Of a DNA stretch of 64,000 bases, positions 7,253-16,608 are shown piece after piece (within the stretch, counting starts at the first letter, position 1; the number at the start of each line of letters is the position of its first letter). The translations under genes were made by a program, and so were the position numbers. The notes beneath the pieces were generated by a model that saw nothing but the letters and a program-made list of their open reading frames with translations, was not told the DNA's origin and made no database searches. The stretch lies in the NCBI GenBank assembly GCA_944324365.1, contig CALUWA010000001.1, forward strand, positions 124,001 to 188,000, written 5' to 3'. This DNA is from Candidatus Gastranaerophilales bacterium (GTDB lineage: Bacteria > Cyanobacteriota > Vampirovibrionia > Gastranaerophilales > Gastranaerophilaceae).

Positions 7253-9025
7253 ATGCTTAAAAAGATTTTATATACTATTTGGTTATTTTTGTTTATATTG
7301 ACAGTTCTGGTTAGTGTCAAGAATACTAATTTCAAAACATTTATCTCGATGATTGAGAACAGAACGTTTGACTTGCGTCAAAATGTAATGATAAAAGAAC
7401 GCAGCAAGGCAGTTAGCGACAAGATTGTAATTGTTGCAATTGATGATGCAACTTATGAGTACATACTTGACAGATATGGGGAATGGCCGCTTCCTCGTGA
7501 TGTTTATGTAAGACTTGTTGATTATATAGAAAAACAAAACCCTCAAAGTATTGCATTTGACCTGATGTTTGTTAAGTCCATGAAAAGTAATCCAAATGCA
7601 GATAAAATGCTCGTGGATATGATGAAAAAGTACGATAATGTATTTGTTTCAATGAATTTAGATGACCAATCTCCTGATTTGCGGACTCCTCCTGAGCTGC
7701 CAGATACTATAAGTATTAAAATTGATAATAAGTCAAGTAATGTAAACTTTGATGCTCAAACATATACAAATTGCAGAACAATAATTGAGGATATTTTAAA
7801 AAATTCCTCAAATATCGGCATGATAAATGTAACCCGCGCTGATGACGGTATTTTGAGAAAAATGCCGGCTTTAGTTAAGTACCAGGATAAGTTTTATCCG
7901 CAGCTTGGTCTTAAAGTTGGGATGGATTACCTGAATCTAAAAACTGACAAACTTGAAATTGATACAAACTCAAATCTCATACTCGGCGACAGAAAGATAT
8001 ATCTGGATGAAGATGGAAGTGCTATTTTAAACTGGTACGGGCCTCAAGAAACTTATGAATATATTCCTATGTTTAAGCTTATACAAGTCGTAAACGGCAA
8101 ACATTCTGTTCAAGGTTTTGATTTTAAGGATAAAATTGTATATTTCGGGACCACGGCATCAAGTCTGTTTGATATCAAGACGGTGCCTTCATCAAAAATA
8201 TACCCCGGAGTTGAGGTTCAGGCAACATATGTTAATAACATTATTGATAACAATTTTATTCGCAGGCTGGATAAGTCGTTTACGGTATTTTTCGGTGTAC
8301 TGCTCGCTATTATAACAATATGCATCGTTATGAATGAAGGATCAGCGTTTGTCGGTTCTCTTGCAGCATTTTCGGTGTATCTTCTTTATGTTTTTGCAGC
8401 TTATTATGCGATGAAATATTTTAACCTGTGGATTGATATAATCTACCCGCTGCTTTTGGCTATTGTAACATTTATCTCGGCTTATATAGTCAAATACCTT
8501 ATCAAATCCCGTGACTTTGAGCAGCAATATGTGCTTGCAACAACAGACGGGCTTACAGATTTATATAATCACAGGTATTTTCAAGAACAAATGAGAATGA
8601 TGATTGAAGCTTCAAAGCGTTATGAAACTTCTTTTTCTCTTATTATTCTAGATATAGACTTTTTTAAAAAGTTTAACGATACTTTCGGGCATCAGGCTGG
8701 AGATGCGGTATTAAGACAAGTTGCACAGACTTTGAAAAAGAATATTCGTTCAACGGATATTGCATGCCGTTACGGCGGGGAAGAAATGAGTATTATTCTT
8801 CCGAAAACTGACCACGAAATTGCCATATTTACTGCAAATAAAATTTGTGCAAGAGTTTCATCAAAGCAATTTAAGCTTCCTAACGGCCGTGAAACTTCTG
8901 TTACTATTAGTTTAGGGGTTTCAACATTTCCTGTAGACGGAACTACCCCAGAAGAATTAATTGAAGCTGCCGACAAGCGTCTTTATCACGCAAAACATAA
9001 TGGAAGAAATCAGGTTGGAGTTTAA
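7253..9025 (+). CDS. CHASE2-domain membrane diguanylate cyclase
   Basis: 590 residues. One N-terminal membrane anchor precedes an extracytoplasmic CHASE2 domain (about 25-330; typical IVIVAIDDATYEYI and PQSIAFDLMFV blocks). Two or three membrane helices follow (about 338-420), then a GGDEF domain. The active-site loop is RYGGEEMSI (GGEEM near residue 508), compatible with GTP cyclisation, with an RSTD inhibitory I-site five residues ahead. It should make cyclic di-GMP in response to an external signal. Preceded by a 57-residue gene. Confidence 0.93.
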   Translation: MLKKILYTIWLFLFILTVLVSVKNTNFKTFISMIENRTFDLRQNVMIKERSKAVSDKIVIVAIDDATYEYILDRYGEWPLPRDVYVRLVDYIEKQNPQSIAFDLMFVKSMKSNPNADKMLVDMMKKYDNVFVSMNLDDQSPDLRTPPELPDTISIKIDNKSSNVNFDAQTYTNCRTIIEDILKNSSNIGMINVTRADDGILRKMPALVKYQDKFYPQLGLKVGMDYLNLKTDKLEIDTNSNLILGDRKIYLDEDGSAILNWYGPQETYEYIPMFKLIQVVNGKHSVQGFDFKDKIVYFGTTASSLFDIKTVPSSKIYPGVEVQATYVNNIIDNNFIRRLDKSFTVFFGVLLAIITICIVMNEGSAFVGSLAAFSVYLLYVFAAYYAMKYFNLWIDIIYPLLLAIVTFISAYIVKYLIKSRDFEQQYVLATTDGLTDLYNHRYFQEQMRMMIEASKRYETSFSLIILDIDFFKKFNDTFGHQAGDAVLRQVAQTLKKNIRSTDIACRYGGEEMSIILPKTDHEIAIFTANKICARVSSKQFKLPNGRETSVTISLGVSTFPVDGTTPEELIEAADKRLYHAKHNGRNQVGV

Positions 9026-9036
9026 ATTTTAAAATC

Positions 9037-9054
9037 GTTACAAAAATTTACAAA
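9037..9054 (+). promoter_or_regulatory. HLR1-type direct repeat (predicted RpaB site)
   Basis: GTTACAAA AA TTTACAAA fits the HLR1 consensus exactly. It lies about 120 nt upstream of the 163-residue gene, just after the cyclase stop. Binding is inferred from the RpaB-like regulator encoded at 38061. Confidence 0.5.
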
Positions 9055-9176
9055 ATATATCCGAATTTTTTGTAAATTTTTTGTTAAGTTATATTACAAC
9101 TTGCCTTCATGTAAGCAATTTTCGAGTATATATATCGTTTATATATTTAAGAGCAATTAACACGAAGGATACTTAT

Positions 9177-9668
9177 ATGGGTTTCTTAACCTCGACATTT
9201 ATGAAATCATATGCGATCAGGATGAAACTTCAAGCAGAAAGAAACTTGATGAGCATCAACCTGCGTGCCGGTCGTGTTCAAAGACAAATGAAAAATGTTC
9301 AAAGAATGGTTAAGACGCAGCAGCGTTATCAAAATATGGCCTCACAAGCCACTTTACAAGCATCTCTTGCTCCACTCCAGCGTGATCTGCAAGCATATCA
9401 GCAGGCCGGAGATACCGCAAACATGAATAGTATATTTTCACAAATGCAAAATATACAGATGAAATATTCAATGGAAAAGCAATATAATGATGGTTATTGG
9501 GATGAGTGGATGGAAGCTCAGTTAGCACCGTTGCAAGATGAAGAAGAAAGTTTACAGCTCGAAAAAACAATGGCCGAACAAGAAAAAGTCTTCTGGGATG
9601 AAACACTGAAATCATACAGTCAGCAAAATAAAGACGATGTTAAATCAGTTGTCCCTGATGTAGGTTAA
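9177..9668 (+). CDS. Coiled-coil protein, 163 residues, function unknown
   Basis: The ATG at 9177 (MGFLTSTFMKSYAIRMKLQA) has a GAAGGA ribosome site; the longer upstream frame is probably not translated. The protein is almost entirely helical, rich in Gln, Met and Lys, and contains MERNLMSIN-like and QRQMKNVQRMVKTQQ segments. It has no signal peptide. The make-up recalls secretion- or flagellum-associated helical proteins such as the one at 20669-21481, but homology is not established. Confidence 0.7.
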   Translation: MGFLTSTFMKSYAIRMKLQAERNLMSINLRAGRVQRQMKNVQRMVKTQQRYQNMASQATLQASLAPLQRDLQAYQQAGDTANMNSIFSQMQNIQMKYSMEKQYNDGYWDEWMEAQLAPLQDEEESLQLEKTMAEQEKVFWDETLKSYSQQNKDDVKSVVPDVG

Positions 9669-9764
9669 TATATTTAAAAATCTGGGATTAAATATTCAAT
9701 AAGTGATTTATTTTATATCTTTGTGCTATAATAACTTTGAAAAAGAAAGAGGTTGATAGTACAG

Positions 9765-10712
9765 ATGAAAGTCAGCGTTAAAGTACCGGCAACCACAGCC
9801 AATTTAGGGCCGGGATTTGATTGTTTAGGGCTTGCACTGCCATTATATAACACAATCACAATTGAAGAAACAGTTTTGCCGGGTACCGGTGTTGAAATTA
9901 ACGTATTAGTTAACGAAAATATGACAGATGAGTTTTCCTTGGAACATGTTCCGATGGATGAAAACAGCATTATCTACAAAGCTGTTGAGCTTTTGTATAA
10001 TTCTATCGGGCAGACTCCGAGTGAATTAAGAATCACAATTCATTCTGAAATTCCTATTTCAAGGGGACTTGGAAGCAGTGCTTCTGTTATAGTCGGCGGT
10101 TTGATAGCCGCGAATGAACTGCTTGGACATCCGGCTGATGAAGCAGCACTTTTATCTATAGCAACAGAAGTGGAAGGCCATCCTGATAATGTCACTCCTG
10201 CAATCGTTGGCGGGCTTACTATGGCATCAACCGAAGAAGACGGCAGCATTGTGTACAGAAAACTTGAGTGGCCTCAAGAGTGGGTTTTGACACTTTGCGT
10301 GCCTGAATATGAGCTTCCGACGGAAATTTCACGTTCAGTACTTCCAAAAGAAGTGCCTATGGAAGATGCAATATTTAACGCACAAAGAATGGGAATGTTC
10401 ATTCAGGCTGTGCACACGCATGATGCCGAATTAATGAAACTGGCACTGAAAGACAGATTGCATCAGCCATATAGAATGAAGCTTGTACCGGGACTTGAAA
10501 AAATTATTGAAAATCTTAAGCATGAGGATAATGTGCTTGGATGTGTCCTTAGCGGTGCTGGGCCTTCAATACTGATTGTTTCTTTAAAAAATAATATTGA
10601 CCGTATGAAAGCTATCGTAAAAGATACCTGGGATGATCTTAATGTAAAGGCTCGTTTGTATACTTTCCCGGTAGAAACCAAGGGTGCACAGGTAATTTCG
10701 CATACAGATTAG
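9765..10712 (+). CDS. thrB: Homoserine kinase
   Basis: 315 residues, GHMP kinase family. N-terminal VKVPATTANLGPGFDCLGLA, ATP loop ISRGLGSSASVIVGG (about 85-100) and the C-terminal VLGCVLSGAGPSILI are the three GHMP motifs of ThrB. It phosphorylates homoserine with ATP in threonine synthesis. I start at the ATG at 9765, with GAGG 12 nt upstream, rather than the TTG at 9753 that touches the ribosome site. No other thr genes are adjacent. Confidence 0.95.
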   Translation: MKVSVKVPATTANLGPGFDCLGLALPLYNTITIEETVLPGTGVEINVLVNENMTDEFSLEHVPMDENSIIYKAVELLYNSIGQTPSELRITIHSEIPISRGLGSSASVIVGGLIAANELLGHPADEAALLSIATEVEGHPDNVTPAIVGGLTMASTEEDGSIVYRKLEWPQEWVLTLCVPEYELPTEISRSVLPKEVPMEDAIFNAQRMGMFIQAVHTHDAELMKLALKDRLHQPYRMKLVPGLEKIIENLKHEDNVLGCVLSGAGPSILIVSLKNNIDRMKAIVKDTWDDLNVKARLYTFPVETKGAQVISHTD

Positions 10713-10766
10713 CCTTTGTTCCTTGTATAATAAGGCTTTTGCGGTCATAACCATTGGGATAGATGT

Positions 10767-12134
10767 ATGTATAAACTATATCCATACTTTACAAATGACG
10801 GCTCAGTAGGGCTTTTTAGTCCTGTGGATGACGATATATATCATTCAACACTGGGGGCTGCAACAGAAGCATACGAAAAATTTATATTACCATCAGAACT
10901 TGATAATTTCTTTGTCCAAAACACGGAAATAAAAGTTTTAGATATTTGTTTTGGAATCGGCTATAACACAAAAAGTTTTATAAATTATTTTTTGAATTTC
11001 GAAAAAAAATTTTTCAAAATTTCAAAAAATAAAAACAATGAGCAAAAATCATTATCGCCATATAACGTAACGTTATATACTGATAAGATTTCTACTATTG
11101 GATATAACGATAAGATACATACCAATAATAATTTATTAGAATGTTATAACGGCGAGATATATACCGATAACACTTTTGATAATATTTCACATGCGGACAT
11201 TAATAACGTAGAAAATTTTAAAATTTATGTTAAAGCAATAGACACTGATAAAACTCTTGCATTTTTATCACCGTTTTTTATTTCAAACGGAAAAGCTCCG
11301 GGCAAGAATTATAAATTACCATTTAACAATGAAAGAATTGAGAAATATTTGGCATTCAAGGACAAGAAAATTTACGATAAAAATTTTATCACCTATCCTG
11401 ACGAGTTAAATATTATTTTGCTCTCAAAAATTTGTCAATCAAACCCGGAAATTTTCCAAAACACTGATATATCGCAAATATTATCAGATAAAAATTTAAG
11501 GAAGTATTTTTCACCTTATATTTGCCATTTATACAAATTTTTACAATTTCAGACCTATAAGAATACCCCTAAAATTGATTTAAGCGGCTTCTTACATAAT
11601 ATATATTATAGGTACATATCAAAACGTTATAAAAAGGCACTGAATAGCCCATTATTTAAGAATTTTAATTTCGACCTTAAAATTAAGGATGCAAGATTTG
11701 AACTTCTTGAAGATAATAATCTATATGATTTTATCTTTTTGGATGCTTTTACCCCGGCAAAGTGTCCCGCGCTTTGGACTGTGGATTTTTTTAAGCTGCT
11801 TTTTAACCATTTAAGCGATAGCGGAAGAATTTTAACGTACTCAAATTCTGCCGCAGTTAGGAATGCCATGATAACTGCCGGATTTAATGTCGGGAAAATT
11901 CATAACGAACTTGAAAATAAATTTACAGGCACTATAGCGGTTAAAAATAAGGCTTTAATAAAAAATGAGCTCTCAGAATACGATTTAGGGCTTTTAAAAA
12001 CGCGGGCAGGTATATTTTATCGTGACGAAAATTTAACGGGGCAAAATGAGGCTATTATAAAGCGGCATAAAATTGAAGTTAGTAATTCATCCTTAATCTC
12101 ATCTTCAAAATATATTAAACAATTTAAACATTAA
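10767..12134 (+). CDS. MnmC/MnmD-like tRNA methyltransferase (DUF752 type) with in-frame insert
   Basis: 455 residues. The N-terminus (TNDGSVGLFSPVDDDIYHS; then VLDICFGIGYNTKSF, the SAM loop near 60-72) and the C-terminus (DFIFLDAFTPAKCPALWTVD near 325) form a Rossmann methyltransferase like the cyanobacterial MnmC-type proteins that act on wobble uridine of tRNA. Between strand 1 and strand 2, about residues 80-150 are a low-complexity, AT-rich insert with repeated YNDKIHT/YTDKI/YNGEIYT peptides, encoded by palindromic DNA. The rest of the fold looks intact, so activity is plausible. Confidence 0.75.
   Translation: MYKLYPYFTNDGSVGLFSPVDDDIYHSTLGAATEAYEKFILPSELDNFFVQNTEIKVLDICFGIGYNTKSFINYFLNFEKKFFKISKNKNNEQKSLSPYNVTLYTDKISTIGYNDKIHTNNNLLECYNGEIYTDNTFDNISHADINNVENFKIYVKAIDTDKTLAFLSPFFISNGKAPGKNYKLPFNNERIEKYLAFKDKKIYDKNFITYPDELNIILLSKICQSNPEIFQNTDISQILSDKNLRKYFSPYICHLYKFLQFQTYKNTPKIDLSGFLHNIYYRYISKRYKKALNSPLFKNFNFDLKIKDARFELLEDNNLYDFIFLDAFTPAKCPALWTVDFFKLLFNHLSDSGRILTYSNSAAVRNAMITAGFNVGKIHNELENKFTGTIAVKNKALIKNELSEYDLGLLKTRAGIFYRDENLTGQNEAIIKRHKIEVSNSSLISSSKYIKQFKH
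11050..11172. repeat. Palindromic repeats inserted in frame in the methyltransferase gene
   Basis: A near-palindrome spans 11050-11088 (arms TTATCGCCATATAACGT / ACGTTATATACTGATAA). Related blocks follow: ATATAACGATAAGATACA at 11102-11119, and TATAACGGCGAGATATATACC then GATAA at about 11144-11169. The 18-nt block at 11102 recurs exactly at 13155-13172 in a different gene. Confidence 0.7.
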
Positions 12135-12253
12135 TGATTTTTTATTGGTATATAACTGTTCGATACAAATATTTCTGTTATGTTAACATATTCACTTAAT
12201 CTCAATTATGTGATAAAATATTATTATAAGTTTTAAATATGAAGGAGAGTTTT

Positions 12254-12703
12254 GTGAAAAGATTATTACTTTTGGTTGCGTTGTTTGGTATTACGGTAAG
12301 TCCTGCGTTTTGCTCGCATTGGGTTGCTGTTGGCAATGGGCATTACGTTGATGTTGACACAATTGTGCCAAAACAAAACTTTGAAGGATATGAATTAAAC
12401 GGCCGTTATTACGAGTTTTGGACAAAATATATATCTAATAAACCCTATAAAACTATTCTTGGAAAAGGTGTATATGCCTCTGCTAATAAAGTTCTTCTTG
12501 ACTGCCAGACAAGATATGCAAGACGTTTGTCTTACTTTGCTTATGACGCACAAGGTAATGAGATAATCGGCCTAAAAATGGTTAATGAGCAGTGGCATCA
12601 TATACATCCTAAAACGGTTCCATTTGAAGCTTATCAGTTTGTATGCAGTGGAAAGTACGACTTGCATAACTTTAAACACTTAGACAGCCAGCTTCGCCAT
12701 TAA
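12254..12703 (+). CDS. Secreted protein resembling surface-adhesin E family
   Basis: 149 residues. I choose the GTG at 12254 because AAGGAG lies 7 nt upstream of it, while the in-frame ATG at 12239 precedes that ribosome site. Signal peptide MKRLLLLVALFGITVSPAFC; the residues before Cys do not make a good lipobox. The mature part (WVAVGNGHYVDVDTI, YYEFWTKYISNKPY, LDCQTRYARRLSYF, AYQFVCSGKYD) has the strand pattern and two Cys of small secreted SAM/adhesin-E-like proteins. Role unknown. Confidence 0.75.
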   Translation: MKRLLLLVALFGITVSPAFCSHWVAVGNGHYVDVDTIVPKQNFEGYELNGRYYEFWTKYISNKPYKTILGKGVYASANKVLLDCQTRYARRLSYFAYDAQGNEIIGLKMVNEQWHHIHPKTVPFEAYQFVCSGKYDLHNFKHLDSQLRH

Positions 12704-12718
12704 TATAAATTTACCTTT

Positions 12719-12747
12719 TTGCCACAAGTATCGCATATTTGTATAAT
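12719..12747 (+). promoter_or_regulatory. Promoter giving an apparently leaderless mRNA
   Basis: TTGCCA, 17 nt, TATAAT, then exactly 6 nt to the ATG at 12754. Transcription would start at or next to the start codon, and no ribosome site is present. Confidence 0.65.
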
Positions 12748-12753
12748 TTTTAT

Positions 12754-14055
12754 ATGGCAAAATATGATTTAATAGTTGTCGGAGGGGGCACTGCCGGTTG
12801 TGCAGCGGCTTATACTGCCGGTAAACTTGGACTTAAGACGCTTATAATTGAAAAAAGTATTCATCTAGGCGGTACAATTACGTCAGGACTCGTTGTTCCT
12901 GCCATGAAATCATCCAAAAATCAGATAAATACTGATTTTTACAATGATTTAATTAATGAATTAAGAGCGATTGGCGGCCAGGTTACTTATCAAAACAACC
13001 CCGGCTGGTTCAATCCTGAGTTGATGAAGATCGCATTAGATTCACTTATGGCAAAAGCCAATGTGGATACTTATTTTGATACCCATATTACTGCTATAGA
13101 GCTTGATAACAGAGAAATTAAGAATATTACAATATCCAAAGAAATCTTATCGGTATATAACGATAAGATACAACAATCTAAAAAAACATTATCGGAACCT
13201 ATCGAAACGATATATGTTGTAGATGCGACAGGAAATTGCGAAATCGGAAAATTTTGCAATTGCAAATTTTTAGAAAAAAAATCCGAAAATCAGCCGGTGA
13301 GTCTGCGTTTTATGATGAGCGGAATTGATTTGAATGTATTTTCAAAGTGGCTTTTGGAATATGATAAGGATAGAAATGTTACGACAGTAGAGGATATAGG
13401 CGGCCAGATACACCTCTCTACGGCTTACACCTGGGATATGGACAGAGCATGGGCATTAAGGCCTCTGTTTAAGGACGCTGAGGATAAGGGTATCCTTAAA
13501 CCTCACGACAGCAACTATTTCCAGGTGTTTACAGTGGCCGGAATGCCTGATACTATTGCGTTTAACTGCCCTAGAATCATAGACTACAACAATACTTTGG
13601 CTGTAAAAGACACCTCAAAAGCACTTATACTGGCTCGTAAGACCATATTACGACTCAGCGAATTTTGTAAAACATATTTCCCGGGATTTGAAAATGCATA
13701 TATATCAAATATTGCGGATATGCTTGGAGTCAGAACTTCTCGTCGAATAAGGGGAAAATATATTTATACAATGGAGGATATAGTTACGGGTAAAAAGTTC
13801 GAAAACCCTGTTGTAGTGGCAAATTACCCTATTGATGTTCACTCCAGAAAAAAGAACTCCTCGACGCTTAAAATGGTTCAGGACTATGAAATTCCGATTG
13901 AATGCATGATGTCTAATGATATAGATAACCTTTTTGTTGCTGGCAGATGCATTTCGGCTGATTTTATGGCACAAGGTGCTTTAAGAGTTCAGACAAGCTG
14001 TTTTTCTATGGGAGAAGGCGTTGCCAGGTACATAGCAAAACTTATTTCCCGCTAA
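12754..14055 (+). CDS. FAD-dependent oxidoreductase (FAD_oxidored/PF12831 type)
   Basis: 433 residues. N-terminal dinucleotide fold DLIVVGGGTAGCAAAYTAG and IIEKSIHLGGTITSG; a second flavin element, YVVDATGNCEIG, near 150; and a C-terminal DNLFVAGRCISADFMAQGA that closes the FAD site. The substrate is unknown. Residues about 127-150 contain an in-frame palindromic insert (SVYNDKIQQ). The ATG at 12754 has no ribosome site but sits 6 nt after a -10 box. The 3' end overlaps the convergent reductase by 14 nt. Confidence 0.88.
   Translation: MAKYDLIVVGGGTAGCAAAYTAGKLGLKTLIIEKSIHLGGTITSGLVVPAMKSSKNQINTDFYNDLINELRAIGGQVTYQNNPGWFNPELMKIALDSLMAKANVDTYFDTHITAIELDNREIKNITISKEILSVYNDKIQQSKKTLSEPIETIYVVDATGNCEIGKFCNCKFLEKKSENQPVSLRFMMSGIDLNVFSKWLLEYDKDRNVTTVEDIGGQIHLSTAYTWDMDRAWALRPLFKDAEDKGILKPHDSNYFQVFTVAGMPDTIAFNCPRIIDYNNTLAVKDTSKALILARKTILRLSEFCKTYFPGFENAYISNIADMLGVRTSRRIRGKYIYTMEDIVTGKKFENPVVVANYPIDVHSRKKNSSTLKMVQDYEIPIECMMSNDIDNLFVAGRCISADFMAQGALRVQTSCFSMGEGVARYIAKLISR
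13146..13172. repeat. Palindromic element inside the oxidoreductase gene
   Basis: CTTATCG, 8 nt, CGATAAG. The right part, ATATAACGATAAGATACA, is identical over 18 nt to 11102-11119 in the methyltransferase gene. TTATCGGTATATA also occurs there, reverse-complemented. Confidence 0.65.
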
Positions 14056-15400
14056 TCTTTTCTTGAAGAATTTCCGAAGCATTGATAAGTAAATCTATAG
14101 TTGTTGAAAACGGCGGGGCATATGTCATATCGTTTCGTCTGAATTCATCAACTGTCAAACCGGCAAGAAGTGCAGTTGCAAGCGTATTAATTCTTTTATC
14201 GCTGTCCCCTGCACCAATAGCCTGGCCGCCCAACAGCTTTCCCGATCTTTTATCAGCGACAATTTTTAGGGTTATGTTATTTGCATCCGGCATATACCCG
14301 ACTTTATCATATTTTGTTACTATAGCTGAAACCGGATCAAATCCTGCTTTTCTCGCATCTTTTTCTGTTAAGCCGGTCATTGATATTGTTAAACCCAGGC
14401 ACCTGGTTACAGCCGAGGATAGCACGCCGAAAAACTCATCACGTCCGCCGCAGCAGTTAATTGCCGCACATCTTCCTTCCTTATTTGCATTTGAACCAAG
14501 CGGCATCCAAACCGGAGCCTGCGTAATAATTTGTATTTCTTCGCAGCAGTCACCGCAAGCATATATATCCGGTTCAGAGGTTTCCATACGGCGGTTAACT
14601 CTTATTGCACCCGTTACCCCTAATTTTATCCCTGCATCAACAGCTAATTCAACATTTGGCCTTACTCCTGTACAAATAATTGCCAAATCCGCGTCGTAAA
14701 TTTCGCCGCTATTAACTTCTACCGTAGAAATTCCTTCAGTATCACCGCAAAATTCAGTAACGGATTTTCCTGTGATTATTTCAAACCGGTTTTCGTGTAT
14801 TTTTTCAAGTTCATTTTTAATAAGTTCCGACATATCCTCATCCATCGCCGGCATAAGATAATTACCGCGTTCGATTAAGGTTGTCTTTACATTATTTCTT
14901 ACAAATGCCTCGAGCATTTCAAGCCCGATATATCCTCCGCCGATAATGACTGCTCGTTTTGTATCCTTTAGCTTTGCTTTGATATTAATTGCATCTTCTA
15001 TTTTCCTTACGGTAAATACATTGTTGAAGCAATTATTCTTAATCGGCGGTATTATAGGGCTTGCTCCCGTCGCGATAATCAATTTGTCATAATTATCAAG
15101 AAAGGAGCTGTTTTCATCTAAATTGTTTACAAGAATTTGTTTTGAAGATGGAATGATTTTTGTGACTTTGTGCCTTAAATGTACCCGTATTCCGCTATGC
15201 TCGAATTCTTCCGGAGAACGGACAAGCAAAGTTTTGTAGTCGTCAAAGTTACCCTCAATGTAATAAGGAATACCGCATGCAGAATAGGAAACATGTGTAT
15301 CATCCGTATAAATATGAATTTCTGCATCAGGCAGCATTCTTTTTGCTTTTGCTGCAGCTTTAGAGCCGGCTGCAACGGCACCTATTACGATAATTTTCAT
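14042..15400 (-). CDS. CoA-disulfide reductase / NADH oxidase-like flavoprotein
   Basis: 452 residues. It has N-terminal FAD fold MKIIVIGAVAAGSKAAAKAK and the catalytic Cys in SYSACGIPYYI (Cys42), the single active cysteine of the CoADR/Nox/Npx branch. An NAD(P) fold (RAVIIGGGYIGLEMLEAF, about 150) and the FAD-closing PDIYACGDCCEE (about 280) follow, then a dimerisation domain. It would reduce CoA-disulfide, persulfide or oxygen, and the family cannot be split further by eye. TATAAT lies directly against the ATG, so the promoter is probably further upstream. Confidence 0.88.
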   Translation of the reverse strand: MKIIVIGAVAAGSKAAAKAKRMLPDAEIHIYTDDTHVSYSACGIPYYIEGNFDDYKTLLVRSPEEFEHSGIRVHLRHKVTKIIPSSKQILVNNLDENSSFLDNYDKLIIATGASPIIPPIKNNCFNNVFTVRKIEDAINIKAKLKDTKRAVIIGGGYIGLEMLEAFVRNNVKTTLIERGNYLMPAMDEDMSELIKNELEKIHENRFEIITGKSVTEFCGDTEGISTVEVNSGEIYDADLAIICTGVRPNVELAVDAGIKLGVTGAIRVNRRMETSEPDIYACGDCCEEIQIITQAPVWMPLGSNANKEGRCAAINCCGGRDEFFGVLSSAVTRCLGLTISMTGLTEKDARKAGFDPVSAIVTKYDKVGYMPDANNITLKIVADKRSGKLLGGQAIGAGDSDKRINTLATALLAGLTVDEFRRNDMTYAPPFSTTIDLLINASEILQEKISGK

Positions 15401-15453
15401 ATTATAAGACTAACAAGCAGTAATAAATTTTTATATTCCCATATCAGCCTATT

Positions 15454-15594
15454 TTAATTTTGACCTGACGTGCTTAAAAAGGATTCAAGCATAAATTCGC
15501 AGTAGCAGTCCAGGTCGCTTTTAAATTCATCCGCCTTATCAACAAGAGCTTTGAGTTCTACAATAATCCCATCATTTTTTAGTTCTTCAAACAT
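15454..15594 (-). CDS. Small acidic protein, 46 residues
   Basis: An ATG 9 nt after GGAG. The product begins MFEELKNDGIIVELKALVDK, is helical and acidic, and contains a CYC pair (residues 30-32). It lies in the gap between the reductase and the orphan permease, which is also on the minus strand. No family is recognised; the good ribosome site and codon pattern support a real gene. Confidence 0.5.
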   Translation of the reverse strand: MFEELKNDGIIVELKALVDKADEFKSDLDCYCEFMLESFLSTSGQN

Positions 15595-15678
15595 TAATAA
15601 TACTCCATACAATCTCTGATTATATGTACGGAAAATATTCTATATAACTTTAGAAATTTGATAAAAATTTTACAAAAA

Positions 15679-16566
15679 TTAATCAACTGCTTCGTTATAA
15701 ACCAGCTTTTTTCTTAAACTCCACTGGATAAGCGTAAGAACAAGGATTATGAAGAAAAGTACATAAGCAATGGCAGAAGCTCTTCCTACATTAAAATATT
15801 CAAAAGCATTTTGATAAATTGAATATACCAATACATTAGTGCTGTCAAAAGGCCCGCCCTGAGTCATAAGATAAATTAAATCAAATACCTGGAATGAGCT
15901 TATTGCGGTAATTATTATTACAAAAAATATAGTCGGCGAAAGCATCGGAACCGTAACATTAAAAAATGTCTGTATAGGGTTAGCACCGTCAATTTTAGCA
16001 GCTTCATATATATTTTGCGGAATTCCGCCAAACGCAGAAAGAAAAATTATCATATTGTAACCTATAAGTTTCCAAACCGAAACAAAGATTAATGCCGGCA
16101 TTGCAAACACAACATCGTAAAGCCAGTTGATATGCAAGTGCAAAATGTGGTTTAGAAGCCCTATATTAGGATCAAATATCCATTCCCAAACTATTCCGAT
16201 TACTATCATCGGCGTTATGAACGGCAGAAAATATGCCGTTTTGTAAAATTCACTCCCTCTGACTTTTGAATTAATAACGGCCGCCAAAATCAGAGGAATA
16301 ATTACTCCGAAAACGGAAGTAGAGATTGCAAACACAATAGTATTAAGTAATATTTTAAAAAATACCGCATCGCTGAAGATATCTGTGTAATTCTTAAACC
16401 CTACAAATTCCATAGGATTTAAAAGATCCCATTTCATAAAACTTAAACCAAAAGAGCAAAATACCGGGATTATAATAAAAATTATCGTACCCAAGAGCGC
16501 CGGAAGTATGAAAAGCCAGGCAGCACAGCTTTGATTATTAACAAGGGTTTTCCAGAACATTTTCAT
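15679..16566 (-). CDS. Sugar ABC transporter permease (MalF/UgpA type), orphan
   Basis: 295 residues with six membrane helices and the cytoplasmic EAA loop (EAAKIDGANPIQTFFNVTVP, about residue 205), which contacts the ATPase. It resembles the MalF/UgpA/LacF permeases of carbohydrate importers. No binding protein, second permease or ATPase gene is beside it, so its partners must lie elsewhere. I start at the ATG at 16566, 6 nt after a TATAAT; the longer frame adds only five residues. Confidence 0.88.
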   Translation of the reverse strand: MKMFWKTLVNNQSCAAWLFILPALLGTIIFIIIPVFCSFGLSFMKWDLLNPMEFVGFKNYTDIFSDAVFFKILLNTIVFAISTSVFGVIIPLILAAVINSKVRGSEFYKTAYFLPFITPMIVIGIVWEWIFDPNIGLLNHILHLHINWLYDVVFAMPALIFVSVWKLIGYNMIIFLSAFGGIPQNIYEAAKIDGANPIQTFFNVTVPMLSPTIFFVIIITAISSFQVFDLIYLMTQGGPFDSTNVLVYSIYQNAFEYFNVGRASAIAYVLFFIILVLTLIQWSLRKKLVYNEAVD

Positions 16567-16572
16567 GCTATA

Positions 16573-16578
16573 ATTATA
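16573..16578 (-). promoter_or_regulatory. -10 box of an apparently leaderless permease mRNA
   Basis: TATAAT TATAGC ATG on the minus strand: a 6-nt spacing to the start codon with no ribosome site and a weak -35 (TTCTCC). It faces the divergent phosphohexomutase gene. Confidence 0.5.
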
Positions 16579-16608
16579 CAATAAAGGGAAGATTAGGAGA
16601 AATAATAA

